A DNA stretch of 64,000 bases, from assembly GCA_003116975.1 (NCBI GenBank), contig BGKB01000099.1, positions 124,001 through 188,000 of the forward strand, read 5' to 3'. The translations under genes and the position numbers were made by a program. The notes beneath the pieces are model-generated. The model made no database searches and was not told the DNA's origin. It saw nothing but the letters and a program-made list of their open reading frames with translations. How positions within the stretch are numbered: position 1 is the first letter of the stretch; each line of letters starts with the position of its first letter. This document shows, in pieces, positions 1-10,061 of this stretch. This DNA is from Aurantiochytrium sp. KH105. Its lineage: Eukaryota; Sar; Bigyra; Thraustochytrida; Thraustochytriidae.

Positions 1-3000
1 CTTGTTACCAAAGTCGGGAAGGTCTTTGACGTGAAGAACATCATCCTCGGTATTGATGTTCTTCCCTGCCAGGTTGGATGGATTGGCGCCAGATGGAGGC
101 GCGCGCGGCATGGTGTTGCTCCCGAGACCTACAAAATCCAACAAAGACTGCAAAGTCGACTTTTCGATCTGAGCATCCGCGCGATAGGTGCGAACGTACG
201 CTGCACAAGCAAGCCTTTCCTTTCCAAAACCAGCGACGTCGAGACCCACGCGCTGCATCGAAGTCCCTTGAGGCGCGTCCGGAGGAGGTGCTGCATTGCC
301 ATCATCGACAGGCTTGCCCACTGTCCAAATGAGACGCGCATCTGTGGCTTTCCAATGGCGAAGCTCAGGGAGTGCATTTGCAGTCGGGGCCAAGAGAGAC
401 TTGAAGAGGAAGACGATGTCTCGGAAGAGCGCAAGCTCGGGGTAATGATCAACAAGCGCCGGATCCTGGCCACCGAAGTACGCAGCCAGGCCCGGAATGC
501 CCTTGGAGCGGTCAAAGCCCATCTGCACGCAAAGCTGGTTCACGAGACGACGCTCCGCATCACCGAAAAGCATCGAGTGCTCGAAGCGAAAGAGTACGTG
601 GTCGCTGCGGACAGCGTCCCGAAGGGCCGTAAAATAGTCGAGGATCTGCGTTCGCGCTGTAGTGAGATAAGGGTCAGCAAAAGCGAGAAAGCCGCTCTCT
701 TCAACAAAGTAGCCAATTTCAAAAGCAAAAGGATGGACAGGGCCCGCAGCCTGACCATCATAGTGCAATGAAAACTGTGAAGGGATATCGCATGCGTGAA
801 CGCGCACCACACAATCGGCCACGGTGGCAATCGCGGCCATGGTAATGATACGCGCAGCATCAAAGCTCCGCGTGACCCGCACGGACAGTGCTGCGCTGAC
901 AAAGTGGCGACCCACGAGCTCGAGGAGGCGCAGAATATCCGCCTGGGTCTCGTAACGCATGGGCTTGGCATACCAAAAACAATGGTCTGGGCGCTTGGGG
1001 TCGTTGCGGGCGAGGGGAAGCGGTATGACTTGCGTAAAGAGGTGCTGAATCAGCGCGATGCGGATGCAATACGTGTTGCGGATGAGATCCTTTTGGTTGT
1101 CGAGCAATGTGCAAATGTTCACGCAGTGGCGCAGGGTAATGGCCACGTCGGCAAAGTCCTCGATCGCGTCAGGGACGAGCGTGAGTTGCACAGGTCGCAA
1201 AATAGGAGGCGGCGCTGCGCCGCCGGCAAGGTGCTCGACACTGCAGTCGCGACGAAAAGGGCCAAACATGGGCATGCACGCGGCCCAGGCGATCTTTCCG
1301 CTATTCGGAAAGCTCAGGGCGGGAGGCAGGTGGCGGTCCTCGATCGGTTTCAGCAGGCCAGAAATGCGGCCGTCGATGTCGTTGATAAGCCCGGCAATCT
1401 GCTGGAGATGGTCCGTGGTCGTTGGCGAGTTCTTTTCCTCGAGACTCCTCTTTGCCGCATTGTCCGCAAGCTGCTGCAGTGCGGCCCGCATTGTAATAGC
1501 GTCTCCGGCGTACAAGTTGGAGACTCGGGACAGATCTTCTTGCATCATCTCACAGACCTCCATGCGCAGGAGCAGCGAAACGTGCTTGGCCTGAAAGGTA
1601 GTGAGTCCCAGGGAGAGCACGCACTGGCGCATGCACGCCTTAAGCAAGTGAAAGAAAGAGCCATCGGCCACGTCGCGCTGTGTGCGCATGTCCATCACCG
1701 AAAGGTCAAAGGAGGCGCGGTTCATGTACAGGTGCTGACGCGAAAGGTATGGAAGCAGCGTCTCGTAAACCATTTTGGCGGTGTTCTTGGAATGGTAGTA
1801 AATTTTGGCCCGGAAAAGAAGAAACCAAAACGAAGCGTCTAAAAGACGCTCGCAGGGAATATCGGTGAGCGTGTAGCAAAGATTGCGCTTCATCTTGCCC
1901 GTTTCTTCATCGAGACGGGCCGCGTGGTAGTCGAAGCCATCCCATCGCGTTGCGGGGTCGCCAGCACTATTTTGCTGCATTTGCTGTTCTTGTTCAGCGA
2001 CGGGATGCCCTGTATTGCAGACAGAAAGCGAAAAGGTGCTTTCATGGCGCGTCAAAATGTACATGACGAGATGAGACACCACGCCGCGATTCCCTCCTAC
2101 CTTGATGCGATTGGACGAGGCCGAGCGCGACGGCTTTGTAGGACGAGAGCTGCTTTCCTCTGGTTTGTTGTTGCCATCGTCCTTGGCACTGCTTGCAGTT
2201 GACCGCTTGCGCATGCTGTTGCGCTTGAAGCTTCGCCTGCTGCTACTGTTGCCGGTCCCAGAGGAGGAGGACCCGCTGCCATCTTCAGTATCATCGTCTG
2301 ATGAGTCGTCGGAATCTTCGCCGAGGTCGACAATGGATGTATCCGAGGTCCAGCCGCCGGGAAAGCAGATGACGTCGCCATTCCGCAATCCCCTCACCCG
2401 CTGGACGAATCCATGCAAAAAGAGGTGAAAAGTTTGGTCCTGGTTCATCGGATTCAGCGGAAGGTTTGCGACGACCCAGCCTGCCATGGCAAACGCGTTT
2501 TTCAGACTTCGCACGCCCCACTTGTCGCCAAGCTTTGTCACAAGACGTTCCATTGCAAGCATGAAAAACTCGAGGGTCATGCGCAGCGACGTAAACTCGT
2601 CCGTCGGGTTCGAAGGCCACGTGCCTGAAATGTAGCGATCTGCGCACATCCCGATGAAGCCTGGATGTCTCCAGAGCGGCTCGCTCCCGATGATGAAGCC
2701 TTTACCCTGTGCTGCATTCATGGTTGTCGCGGGACCTCCTGATCCGCCCCCTGCCTGCGAATTTGTCCCGACACGAACCGCGTTCGCCGGTAGGGCGCTT
2801 CCGTTGCTTGAGCCACTGAGACTGTTCTGACTGTTGAGATTGACACGAAGCGTCGGCGTGGCAGATACGGTCGATGTTCCTTCTGCTTGCGACGTTGCGG
2901 ACGATGCAGGCGCGGCGGCAGGAGAGGCAGATGACGTAGAGGCTGACCTTCCTGACCCCGGTAGCGCCGTGGCGCCGTTTTGCGACGATGTAGGCAGCTC

Positions 3001-3450
3001 CTCGCAATAATTTTTGGGGATGAGGCCGGACTGGCCGCGGATCGATCCATACCACCACTCTGGGTCTTCGGAATCGACGACTTCAATCACATCTCCGGCT
3101 TTGACTGACAACTCGTCATCAGCGCTTGGCTCAAATTCCCAGAGAACGCGAACGCGATTTCTGGTTTTGGGCGTGGTGGTTTTCGCCGGTGGCGCTGGCG
3201 CCGGTGTTGGCGCTGGAGCAGGAGCAGGGGTGGGCGCAGGCGCGGGAGCAGCCTCGGCCTCTTCAACGACCTTGACATAGTCACGAGGAAAGAGACCCTC
3301 CACGGCCGTGGATCCGTCTTTCTCGCGTTTTCCTTTCCACCATCCCGATGCGTCATCGGTTGAGTCCGTGACGACAACGATATCGCCCGTCTCCAGGCTC
3401 ACCTCGTCGTCATTCTGGGCCTCGAAGTCGTAGAGCGCCTCTGCCCGCAT
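1..3450 (-). CDS. Partial large protein with two N-terminal SH3 domains
   Basis: An uninterrupted reading frame of 1150 codons runs from an ATG at 3450 to the window edge, so the C-terminus is missing. Residues about 3-60 form an SH3 domain (ALYDFEAQNDDEVSLETGD, then GWWKGK and GLFPRDYV). An Ala/Pro repeat linker follows at about 64-89, and a second SH3 domain at about 99-152 (VLWEFEPSADDELSVKAGD, EWWYGS, GLIPKNY). After a Ser/Thr-rich linker comes a long, mostly helical-looking region that I do not recognise, interrupted by an acidic serine-rich stretch. The SH3 pair suggests an adaptor or scaffold that binds proline-rich partners; that role is inferred from the domains only. No signal peptide or membrane segment is seen. 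The start is supported because SH3 sequence begins within three residues of it. It is divergent to the NFACT-R gene. Confidence 0.85.
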   Translation of the reverse strand, partial: MRAEALYDFEAQNDDEVSLETGDIVVVTDSTDDASGWWKGKREKDGSTAVEGLFPRDYVKVVEEAEAAPAPAPTPAPAPAPTPAPAPPAKTTTPKTRNRVRVLWEFEPSADDELSVKAGDVIEVVDSEDPEWWYGSIRGQSGLIPKNYCEELPTSSQNGATALPGSGRSASTSSASPAAAPASSATSQAEGTSTVSATPTLRVNLNSQNSLSGSSNGSALPANAVRVGTNSQAGGGSGGPATTMNAAQGKGFIIGSEPLWRHPGFIGMCADRYISGTWPSNPTDEFTSLRMTLEFFMLAMERLVTKLGDKWGVRSLKNAFAMAGWVVANLPLNPMNQDQTFHLFLHGFVQRVRGLRNGDVICFPGGWTSDTSIVDLGEDSDDSSDDDTEDGSGSSSSGTGNSSSRRSFKRNSMRKRSTASSAKDDGNNKPEESSSRPTKPSRSASSNRIKVGGNRGVVSHLVMYILTRHESTFSLSVCNTGHPVAEQEQQMQQNSAGDPATRWDGFDYHAARLDEETGKMKRNLCYTLTDIPCERLLDASFWFLLFRAKIYYHSKNTAKMVYETLLPYLSRQHLYMNRASFDLSVMDMRTQRDVADGSFFHLLKACMRQCVLSLGLTTFQAKHVSLLLRMEVCEMMQEDLSRVSNLYAGDAITMRAALQQLADNAAKRSLEEKNSPTTTDHLQQIAGLINDIDGRISGLLKPIEDRHLPPALSFPNSGKIAWAACMPMFGPFRRDCSVEHLAGGAAPPPILRPVQLTLVPDAIEDFADVAITLRHCVNICTLLDNQKDLIRNTYCIRIALIQHLFTQVIPLPLARNDPKRPDHCFWYAKPMRYETQADILRLLELVGRHFVSAALSVRVTRSFDAARIITMAAIATVADCVVRVHACDIPSQFSLHYDGQAAGPVHPFAFEIGYFVEESGFLAFADPYLTTARTQILDYFTALRDAVRSDHVLFRFEHSMLFGDAERRLVNQLCVQMGFDRSKGIPGLAAYFGGQDPALVDHYPELALFRDIVFLFKSLLAPTANALPELRHWKATDARLIWTVGKPVDDGNAAPPPDAPQGTSMQRVGLDVAGFGKERLACAAYVRTYRADAQIEKSTLQSLLDFVGLGSNTMPRAPPSGANPSNLAGKNINTEDDVLHVKDLPDFGNK

Positions 3451-4262
3451 TTCGCTTGCTGGCTGGCTGTCTGTCTGTCTGTCTGTCTGTCACTTGCCTC
3501 CACCACTCCTGCAGTCCGCCTCGCCTTGCCTCTCCCTCGTCGTCTTCGGGTGTGCCGAGCGCGCCCGCGAGGAGGACGAGGACCTGGAGGCCCGAAGGTC
3601 AGCGTCAGCTCGGCTGTCGTGCTCCCGCTCGACGTCGATCACCCGCTCTCGATCCCCGCTCGCCCTCGCCTGTCCCTTCGGCCGAGGTCTCTGCGCGAGG
3701 CGCCGCGCGGCCCCGCCGCGCCGCTCCCGCTCTCCGCGCTCGCGCGCGGCCCGAGCCCGTCCCGCCGCTCGCGCGCGGGCGCCGTTTGTTTGCTCGCTCG
3801 GGTTGGGTTTCTGTCGCCGCCGTCGAGCCGGAGAAGAGCCGCGGCGAATTGGGGTTCCGCAGATATTTTCTCCCCCTTCCTTCGCGGCGAGTGCACGCCG
3901 CGGCAGCCAGCCCTGGCGGAGCAGAGGGAGCGCGGCGCAGACCAGAATCGCGCGGCGCGGAGCAGCAGCGCGCGAGCGCGGGCGCGCGCGCGGAGGGAGG
4001 GAGGGAGGGAGCGGAGACGCGGAAGATGCTCGGGTCCCAGCGGCGCGGAGCAGGCGGCCTCGCGGCGCGGATGGCCGCGATGGCGAGGTCGAGATGTGGC
4101 GAGGACGCGTGGGCGCCGGCGGAGCGGCTCGCGGCGACGACGACGAGGAGGAGGACAAGGAGGAGGACGAGGGCGCGGCCGGGGGCGAGTCTGGCGACGG
4201 CGAGGATGGAGGAGAAGGAACTGGCGACGGTGGTGATTTGTGCGCGTCCTCAGAGTCTCGGG
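3451..4262. promoter_or_regulatory. Probable bidirectional promoter/5' UTR region
   Basis: This GC-rich stretch lies between the divergent SH3 gene and the NFACT-R gene. It starts with a tetranucleotide run (GGCT then GTCT, 3457-3491) only a few bases from the SH3 start codon. The frame of the NFACT-R gene stays open through it back to an ATG at 3456, but all three forward frames give Arg/Ala/Pro/Ser-rich translations here. That is typical of GC-rich non-coding DNA, so I read it as promoter and leader. Part of it could instead encode a longer N-terminus, for example from ATGs at 4026 or 4206. Confidence 0.45.
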
Positions 4263-5351
4263 ATGCCGGGGATTTTGAGGCTGGAAACAGGTCCTGCCGC
4301 TGCCGCGACCACAGTGTGGCGGCGCGCGCTGTCCACAGGAGGAGAGAATGTCAAAACAGAGGGAGAGGGAGAGGGAGAGACGCAAGAAGTTGAGTTGACC
4401 GCGCAAGAGCTCGAAATGCTCGAGCGCCACACGGCTCTGAATGAGGCTGTTCGCGCGGGCCTGGACAAATTGAGGCGAGAACAGGCCGCTCTGGAAAGAA
4501 GCGCGACCGAGCTGGGCAAGATCGAGTCACTTCGGGAGAGTGGCGACCTCATCACAGCCAACATGCATGCCGTAAAAGAGGCATTTGCAAGGGCACGGTC
4601 TCAAGGAGCCGGCAGCGTCACCGTCAGCGTCACCAAATATATGGACGACGGGAGCATGACGGATGTGGAGATTAAGCTCGACACAACCAAATTTGCGAAC
4701 GTGAATGACCAGGTAGGAAGCATCTTTAAGAAGGTCCGTCGAATGGAGCGTGGCGTAGCTGTCGTCGAAGAAAAGCTGCTCGCGTCAATGGAGAAACAGG
4801 AAGTTGTGGAGGGGATCGCAGAAAATCTCGATCAATGCGACCCAGGCGATGAAACGGCGTTTGCTCGCATCGATCGCGCTGCAACAGATCACAAGGCGCT
4901 TGATTGGCCACCTCGCGAGCGCCAGCAGCCTTTGTCGAGCCGTAAAAAGGCCAAGTCTTTTCGTCGTTATCCAGGTTTGGAGGAAGGCGCGCAAATTTGG
5001 GTTGGTAGAAACCGCAAGGAAAATGAGGAATTGACGCTTCGCGTAGGTCGTCCAGGTGAGATATGGATGCACGCACGTGGAAGTCCAGGCTCGCACGTTT
5101 TGGTGCGCATGCTCGGTTCTTTGCGCGAGCCAAGCGAAGAAACGCTGCAGCGGGCCGCGGATCTCACTGCCCTTTATAGCAAACTCAAGGCGGAGGCCAA
5201 AGTGCCCATCACGCTTGCAGATCCTCGACAGATTCGCAAGGCACCTCGTTCACCTGTGGGAACCGTAATGCTTTTGGGGGAGCTTGGAACCATGATTGGC
5301 CAACCTAGTCGTGTGCAAGACCTCGAAGAGGTGGATCAAGACTCAGCATAG
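4263..5351 (+). CDS. NFACT-R (DUF814) domain protein, possibly organelle-targeted
   Basis: The C-terminal part (about residues 232-345 from this start) carries the NFACT RNA-binding domain: a GRNRKENEELTL block, then EIWMHARGSPGSHVLVRM, matching the invariant DIWxH...GSH core of RqcH, Rqc2/NEMF and Tae2. Those proteins recognise peptidyl-tRNA on split large ribosomal subunits and drive C-terminal tailing in ribosome quality control. Here the NFACT-N and helix-hairpin-helix parts are absent. In their place is a short charged coiled-coil-like segment (about residues 50-110) and a middle region. The GSH variant looks closer to the bacterial/organellar type than to cytosolic NEMF; this is an inference. 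The start is uncertain: the frame is open back to 3456. I chose 4263 because the N-terminus then resembles an organelle presequence (hydrophobic and Arg, with ALSTGG before the acidic part), although it contains one Glu at residue 7. Confidence 0.7.
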   Translation: MPGILRLETGPAAAATTVWRRALSTGGENVKTEGEGEGETQEVELTAQELEMLERHTALNEAVRAGLDKLRREQAALERSATELGKIESLRESGDLITANMHAVKEAFARARSQGAGSVTVSVTKYMDDGSMTDVEIKLDTTKFANVNDQVGSIFKKVRRMERGVAVVEEKLLASMEKQEVVEGIAENLDQCDPGDETAFARIDRAATDHKALDWPPRERQQPLSSRKKAKSFRRYPGLEEGAQIWVGRNRKENEELTLRVGRPGEIWMHARGSPGSHVLVRMLGSLREPSEETLQRAADLTALYSKLKAEAKVPITLADPRQIRKAPRSPVGTVMLLGELGTMIGQPSRVQDLEEVDQDSA

Positions 5352-5491
5352 ACACCGCAGTCTGAGTCAGTCGCTAGTGTGACTTAAATTTATATTGCTC
5401 TTTTTCTGGTTAGTGGTAAGCACGTGTAAAGTATAACACGACAAAGATGATCAAGACAAAGTGCAAAGTGCAAAGGCAACAAGACCTCGGC

Positions 5492-5653
5492 CTACTCTCC
5501 TCGCTTCTTCTTTTTCTGGTTTCTCTTTCCTGATTTTCCCTTCATTTTCAGGAAGCCGTCGTAGAACTCGCCTTCAAAAGCGCAAAGAGCGTCCGTTTCC
5601 AGAGCCAACGCAAATTTGAAATGGTTGTTGGCAACGTTGTTGTTCCGTACCAT
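5492..5653 (-). CDS. Possible small lysine-rich ORF (53 aa)
   Basis: A 53-codon minus-strand frame begins at an ATG at 5653 and ends with TAG at 5492. The product starts MVRNNNVANNHFKFALALET and ends with a basic tail of Lys and Arg. Composition looks coding-like: acidic and aromatic residues in the middle (EGEFYDGFLKMK) and a basic C-terminus reminiscent of ribosomal or RNA-binding proteins. I cannot match it to a named family. It lies between the 3' ends of two convergent genes, so it could also be 3' UTR sequence or the last exon of a short spliced gene. The in-frame stop just upstream (TGA TAA) argues against a simple extension. Confidence 0.3.
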   Translation of the reverse strand: MVRNNNVANNHFKFALALETDALCAFEGEFYDGFLKMKGKSGKRNQKKKKRGE

Positions 5654-5782
5654 CAAACAAAAACGCAAACACGCAGAGACACAGACACATGCTTATCATT
5701 CTATCTACCTTTGGGCCAACGTGCACTCATGTTTTGTTGGCAAACCAGAAAGACGTTCAAATAGTAATCTTTCAGTGTTTTT

Positions 5783-7942
5783 TTAGTCATCGCGCCGACT
5801 GTCCAAGATCTCCACCTGAATGTCAGACGATCCCGAACCATCAGAAGAAGTTTCTTCATCGTCGTCTTCCATTTGCTCCGCTTCAGAGTCAACGTCGTCA
5901 TCTTCGTAAACTTGAAGCAGACCAATGCTTGCAGCAGCAGAAGAGCGCCGACTGGTTGCTGATCCGCGAGGACTGCCGCCCATGCCTTCCGAGACTGCCC
6001 AAGAACCGTACTGTGAGCTGTAGCGGTTGGGACCCTTGTGGCGAATACTCTTAAATTTAGAGCTCGCGCGTCCTGGCGAAGACACCATATCATGACGATG
6101 ACGCTGCGAAGCGCTCATTCCCGTGCGCACCGACGAGCCGCGAGGATTGCGAAGAAAGTCAATGTCGCTCATTGATCTATGAACGAACCCGTGCAGGCCG
6201 TACATGTCGTCATCGTGTTCCATTCGATTGACATCAACGTCAAACTCTTGATTTCTCTCTTGCATGAGTTTCTCGGCGAGACCAAAGGCTGCTTCGGTGT
6301 CGAGTTCGTCTTCCTCGGAGCGGATGCCTGCGTACCAGCGTCCCACGCGAACGGCGCCGTTCTGCGGATCTCGAATCGCCTTCTTGAGATCCTCGTAAAG
6401 GGCGCGGAGGCGAAGTTTGATTTTTTCCTCCTCTTCGGGCAGGGGCGCTCGGTATCGCGATGCGGGAAGGCGGAAGCCATCGTCGCACAAAAAGGCTTCG
6501 AAAATGATGTCGACATCGAGATCGTTGACGCGAGGGTGAAAGGACCGGATATCGACAATCTTTAGTCCCGAGTCGATGAGCGTACGAAGAAGACGATCCT
6601 GCAAACCGATGCTGCCGGAGCACCGCGTTTGCATAAAGTAATAGAGGGGCGGGTTGCCCTTGGCGTCTTCGCCGGTATCGTCGCGCGCCTTTGCAACAGC
6701 GCGATGCGATTTCCGAGCAAAGTACTGAATAACCAGACGCAGGCAAATGGGAGCAATAATAATGGTGATGAGGATGGCCATGATGATGGAGGCCGCAAGA
6801 TCCTCGGTTACAAAGTCCTCTTGCTTGGCGTATACGACGACGATAAAGGCGAACTCGCCGAGAGCGCTCATGGCCGAGGCCACCACCAGAGCATTAAATC
6901 TGTTCAGGGGGCGAGCCCAAATAAAGGTTGCCATTTTCCCCACGAGCGCAACGAGGATAATGAAAGCGTCCTTGACGACCTCCAGAGAAGTGAAAGATTC
7001 AATTGGGACTTCGAAGGCAATGGTGCAGCCGAAGAAGATGCGGAGAAGCCATGTTAGAATCCGCTTGACCTGGGACACCCAGACGCGTTCAACCTGGTGA
7101 GATGTACAGAATGAAAGCCCGGCAATAAAGCAGCCCAAAAGGTAGCTGCCGCCGCTCGCACGTGCCGCAGGGGCCAGCCCGAGGGTCAGGAGGAAAAGCA
7201 TGCCGAGAGCAACGTTGTCCTCATGCCGTGCCGGGACGTGAGGGTACACGTAGCGATTGAGAATGACAGGGATGATGTAGATGGCAATAAAGCCGAAGCC
7301 AAAGAGAAGCATGATGGCGGAAAAGATCGGCTTGATCACATTCCAGGCCGTGGGGTCCTCGAGGGCAGAGAGCTCCGAAAGTAGGATGAGCGCAATAATG
7401 TCGTCGAGAACGGCAGCTGCGATGATGAGCTGTCCCGTTGGCGAGTTGAGCAGTTTTCCAGAGCGCAAGACTGAGAGCGCGATGCCCATACTTGTCGGCG
7501 ACACGGAGGCGCCGACCACAAAGCTGCCCTTGATGTCAAGGCCGAGAAAGTGCTGGCCAATGAAGAAGCCGATCGCCAGTGGAACCATGCTTCCAGCGAC
7601 GGCGACGACTGCGCCGCGCAGACCGATGAGGCGGATCATCTCGAGATCGACTTCAATACCGGCCTCCACGACCAGGAGCATGAGTCCAATCTCGCCGATG
7701 AGCTTCCACGCGCCGACCTTGGGCACGAAGTGGCCCAGGTGCGGTCCAAGAAAGACACCTGTGAGGATTTGGCCCACAAGCGGCGGCGCGCCCACAAGCG
7801 TGACGAGCTTGCCTGCCACCCAGAGCGCCACCATGAAGACCATGGCCTCGTAGAGCTCCAGGAACGTGTAGCTGTCGGCGCCGCCAGTCCCCTCCAGCAT
7901 GCGCCAGCCGCCAGCCAGCATGTCGCCCGCCATGCTCTCCAT
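5783..7942 (-). CDS. CPA2-type cation/proton antiporter (Kef/NhaP-like)
   Basis: 719-residue integral membrane protein. Residues about 25-430 form some 11-13 hydrophobic segments with the features of the monovalent cation:proton antiporter-2 family: PPLVGQILTGVFLGP near the N-terminus, VEAGIEVDLEMI after the third helix, and the paired aspartates in AAAVLDDIIALILLS (D180-D181) that bind the exchanged ion. A long hydrophilic C-terminal tail follows, with acidic and Ser-rich stretches, likely cytosolic and regulatory. No RCK/TrkA-N nucleotide-binding motif is evident. It should exchange K+ or Na+ for H+ across a cell or organelle membrane; the exact ion is not readable. The frame continues upstream to 8263 through a CTTT microsatellite that would encode an (ERKK)n tract, so I place the start at 7942 (MESMAGDML), just before the first membrane segment. 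Confidence 0.88.
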   Translation of the reverse strand: MESMAGDMLAGGWRMLEGTGGADSYTFLELYEAMVFMVALWVAGKLVTLVGAPPLVGQILTGVFLGPHLGHFVPKVGAWKLIGEIGLMLLVVEAGIEVDLEMIRLIGLRGAVVAVAGSMVPLAIGFFIGQHFLGLDIKGSFVVGASVSPTSMGIALSVLRSGKLLNSPTGQLIIAAAVLDDIIALILLSELSALEDPTAWNVIKPIFSAIMLLFGFGFIAIYIIPVILNRYVYPHVPARHEDNVALGMLFLLTLGLAPAARASGGSYLLGCFIAGLSFCTSHQVERVWVSQVKRILTWLLRIFFGCTIAFEVPIESFTSLEVVKDAFIILVALVGKMATFIWARPLNRFNALVVASAMSALGEFAFIVVVYAKQEDFVTEDLAASIIMAILITIIIAPICLRLVIQYFARKSHRAVAKARDDTGEDAKGNPPLYYFMQTRCSGSIGLQDRLLRTLIDSGLKIVDIRSFHPRVNDLDVDIIFEAFLCDDGFRLPASRYRAPLPEEEEKIKLRLRALYEDLKKAIRDPQNGAVRVGRWYAGIRSEEDELDTEAAFGLAEKLMQERNQEFDVDVNRMEHDDDMYGLHGFVHRSMSDIDFLRNPRGSSVRTGMSASQRHRHDMVSSPGRASSKFKSIRHKGPNRYSSQYGSWAVSEGMGGSPRGSATSRRSSAAASIGLLQVYEDDDVDSEAEQMEDDDEETSSDGSGSSDIQVEILDSRRDD

Positions 7943-8140
7943 CCTCCTCGCCCGACCCCGCCTGCCCGCCTGGCCTGCCTGCTGCTTGCCGGCGAGCGCG
8001 CCTCGCAGTCGCGTCCGCAGCGGGCCTCGGCTCGCAGACCAGCCGGGCCAGGCCCCGAGTTCCGGCTTTGCTGCGCGACGACGCTTGTGGCCAAGCCAAG
8101 GTTGTTTGTGTACGCCATGACGCGCGGCCCCGTCCTCTGC

Positions 8141-8191
<51 letters not shown>

Positions 8192-8214
8192 TTTCTTTCT
8201 TTCTCTCTTTCTTC
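8141..8214 (+). repeat. (CTTT)n microsatellite
   Basis: A near-perfect tetranucleotide run, pure for about 50 bp and then slightly degenerate (TTTTCTTTCTTTCTCTC). It lies about 200 bp upstream of the antiporter start and is a strand-asymmetric polypyrimidine tract. Confidence 0.95.
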
Positions 8215-8390
8215 CTGCACGCGCTCCCACCGCTGCGTTGCGGGCGCGCGCCGGGGCCGCCATTGGCCGCGCTGGGCCTGCCTGGGCACATGGCGGCGGC
8301 GACCCGCGCTCTGCGACCCGCGCTCTGCGACGCGAGGCCTCGGCGCGGGGCCTCGGCTTGGCTTGACGTCAAGCCGAGCCGCGGCACGGC

Positions 8391-8435
8391 ATGGCGTGAG
8401 TTGACATGGCGTGAGTTGACATGGCACGAGTTGAC
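8391..8435 (+). repeat. Three tandem 15-bp units
   Basis: The unit ATGGCGTGAGTTGAC occurs three times head to tail, the last with two substitutions (ATGGCACGAGTTGAC). It lies in the antiporter upstream region; function unknown. Confidence 0.9.
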
Positions 8436-10061
8436 TGACAGCGCATGAGCCGGGCCGTGGCGAGGCACGGCTTGAAACAGCTCGGCTCGGCTCGGCTCGG
8501 CTCGACGCCGCGCAGCCGCTCGCTCAGCTCATCTCCGCTCCGCTCAGCTCAGCTCAGCTCAGCTTTCGGCGTCGACGCAGCCTCGCAGCCGCCGCTGCCC
8601 GAGGCCGCTTGTGCACGCGCTGTTGCAGTCGCGCCTGCACGCGCTGGCAGTGTCGTCCCAGTCCATCGTCCCCTTCGCCGCGCTCGGGTCCGCTCCTCCT
8701 CCCCGTTGCGCTCACGCACAGTGCGACGGCGACAGCGGCGACTCCTTCCTCGCCGCGCCTCGCCTCGCCTCGCCTCGCCGCACGCGAGCCGAGGCCCTCG
8801 CGGCAGCAGGCAGGCGCGTCGCGACTTGGAGCGCCCGCGCGTATGTGTTCCCGCCTTCCCACCTTTTGCGCACGCGCGTGAACGTTCAACTTGTTTGTGT
8901 GGGCATCTTTTTCCATACGTCGAATCTGCGCCCAGACACGCTCGACGCGGCTCGACACGGCTCGACACGGCGCGAGAGGAGCCGAGCTCGCGGATCATCG
9001 AGCGCTTCGCGGCCGGCAGCGGCGCGGACCTCTGTCCGCTGCGCATGCATTCATTCATTCTTCGTTGTGCTCGAGGGAGGCGCCTCTCTTGTGCGGGGAG
9101 CGGCCAGGCTGCCTGCCACCAATCAATCACAAACACATGGAGGCGAAGTCGTCGACCTGGCTGCTGCTGCAGAAAAGCGATGTGGAAAAGCCAAGCTAAT
9201 TAGCGACCATCGGAGAGCGAAGCTCCATAACAGAAAGCTGCAAGCTTGCGGGCTGAAGCTTGCTTGCTTGTCAGTGTGGTGCACAGGGGGAAGGGAACAA
9301 AAGATTGTCGTGAGAGTGAACGGGTGGCTGTGGACGCCATCAATCGAAAGGGAGTCGCCGCCACGAACTCAAGACCGGCGAGGATGAAATGGCCGGTTGA
9401 CGTATAGTAAGTGTGCAGACTGGGCCCTGCCGCTCGCGTCGCAGCAGCCGCAGCCGGTGCAAGGGACGTGCCGGGGAAGAATCTTCTCATGTTCCTGTGC
9501 TTCGCACTGTCGCACGGGTGTGAGCATTTTTCACACCTGTGTCCGCACTTGCTAGAAACTGATAGGCCCTATAGTGACTGTGACAGAAAGCACGACGTGG
9601 ACCAGGCCAAGACGAGACGAAGGAGCTCCCATGCACTTCTTCCCCAAACAAATTCCTCACCAGAGTTGGCTTGGAGCACGTCTCCGTGTCCTCCCCTCCC
9701 GGAACCCACTGGCCTGCTATGTTAGACTAGGTTTAAAAGGTGTGACGGATTGAACGCGTAGTAGGCCCTATACTACTACAATCACTCGAGTTTGGGGGTT
9801 TGCTGAGAACTTCGAATCGCAAAACTACTAAAAGACTGGTTTATCGCCAACTTGACTTGAAACAAGTGGATGGTCGTAGGGGCTACTTTAGCTTATCAGT
9901 CATTCCAAGTCATTCATTCATTGATATAGTTTGTTTTATACTGGGTGGACGAGCCTACATACGATAGGGAGATATCCCTATCTCAGAGCCCCATACTAAA
10001 AATGAATATTTTTATCCTTTAAAAATTGGTCCAGTGTTGCTTTACCCCACAAGACACATCG

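Larger units (their letters stand above)
7943..10061. other. Gene-free, repeat-rich 5' flank
   Basis: No convincing gene in about 2.1 kb. The part near the antiporter (to about 9050) is very GC-rich and full of short tandem repeats: the CTTT run, three 15-bp units at 8391, GGCTC pentamers at about 8479-8502, AGCTC pentamers at about 8540-8563, CGCCT and CTCGACACGG units further on. The open frames here are Arg/Ala/Ser-rich artefacts of composition. From about 9400 the sequence becomes AT-richer, with a small inverted repeat around 9757-9778. Confidence 0.5.

Noticed and set aside
3456-4262. 269-codon N-terminal extension of the NFACT-R protein
   Set aside because: All three forward frames are open and Arg/Ala-rich here, so the frame carries no coding signal, though a start as early as 4026 cannot be excluded.
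7943-8263. 107-codon N-terminal extension of the antiporter
   Set aside because: Encoded by the CTTT microsatellite and GC-rich leader; the membrane domain starts right after the ATG at 7942.
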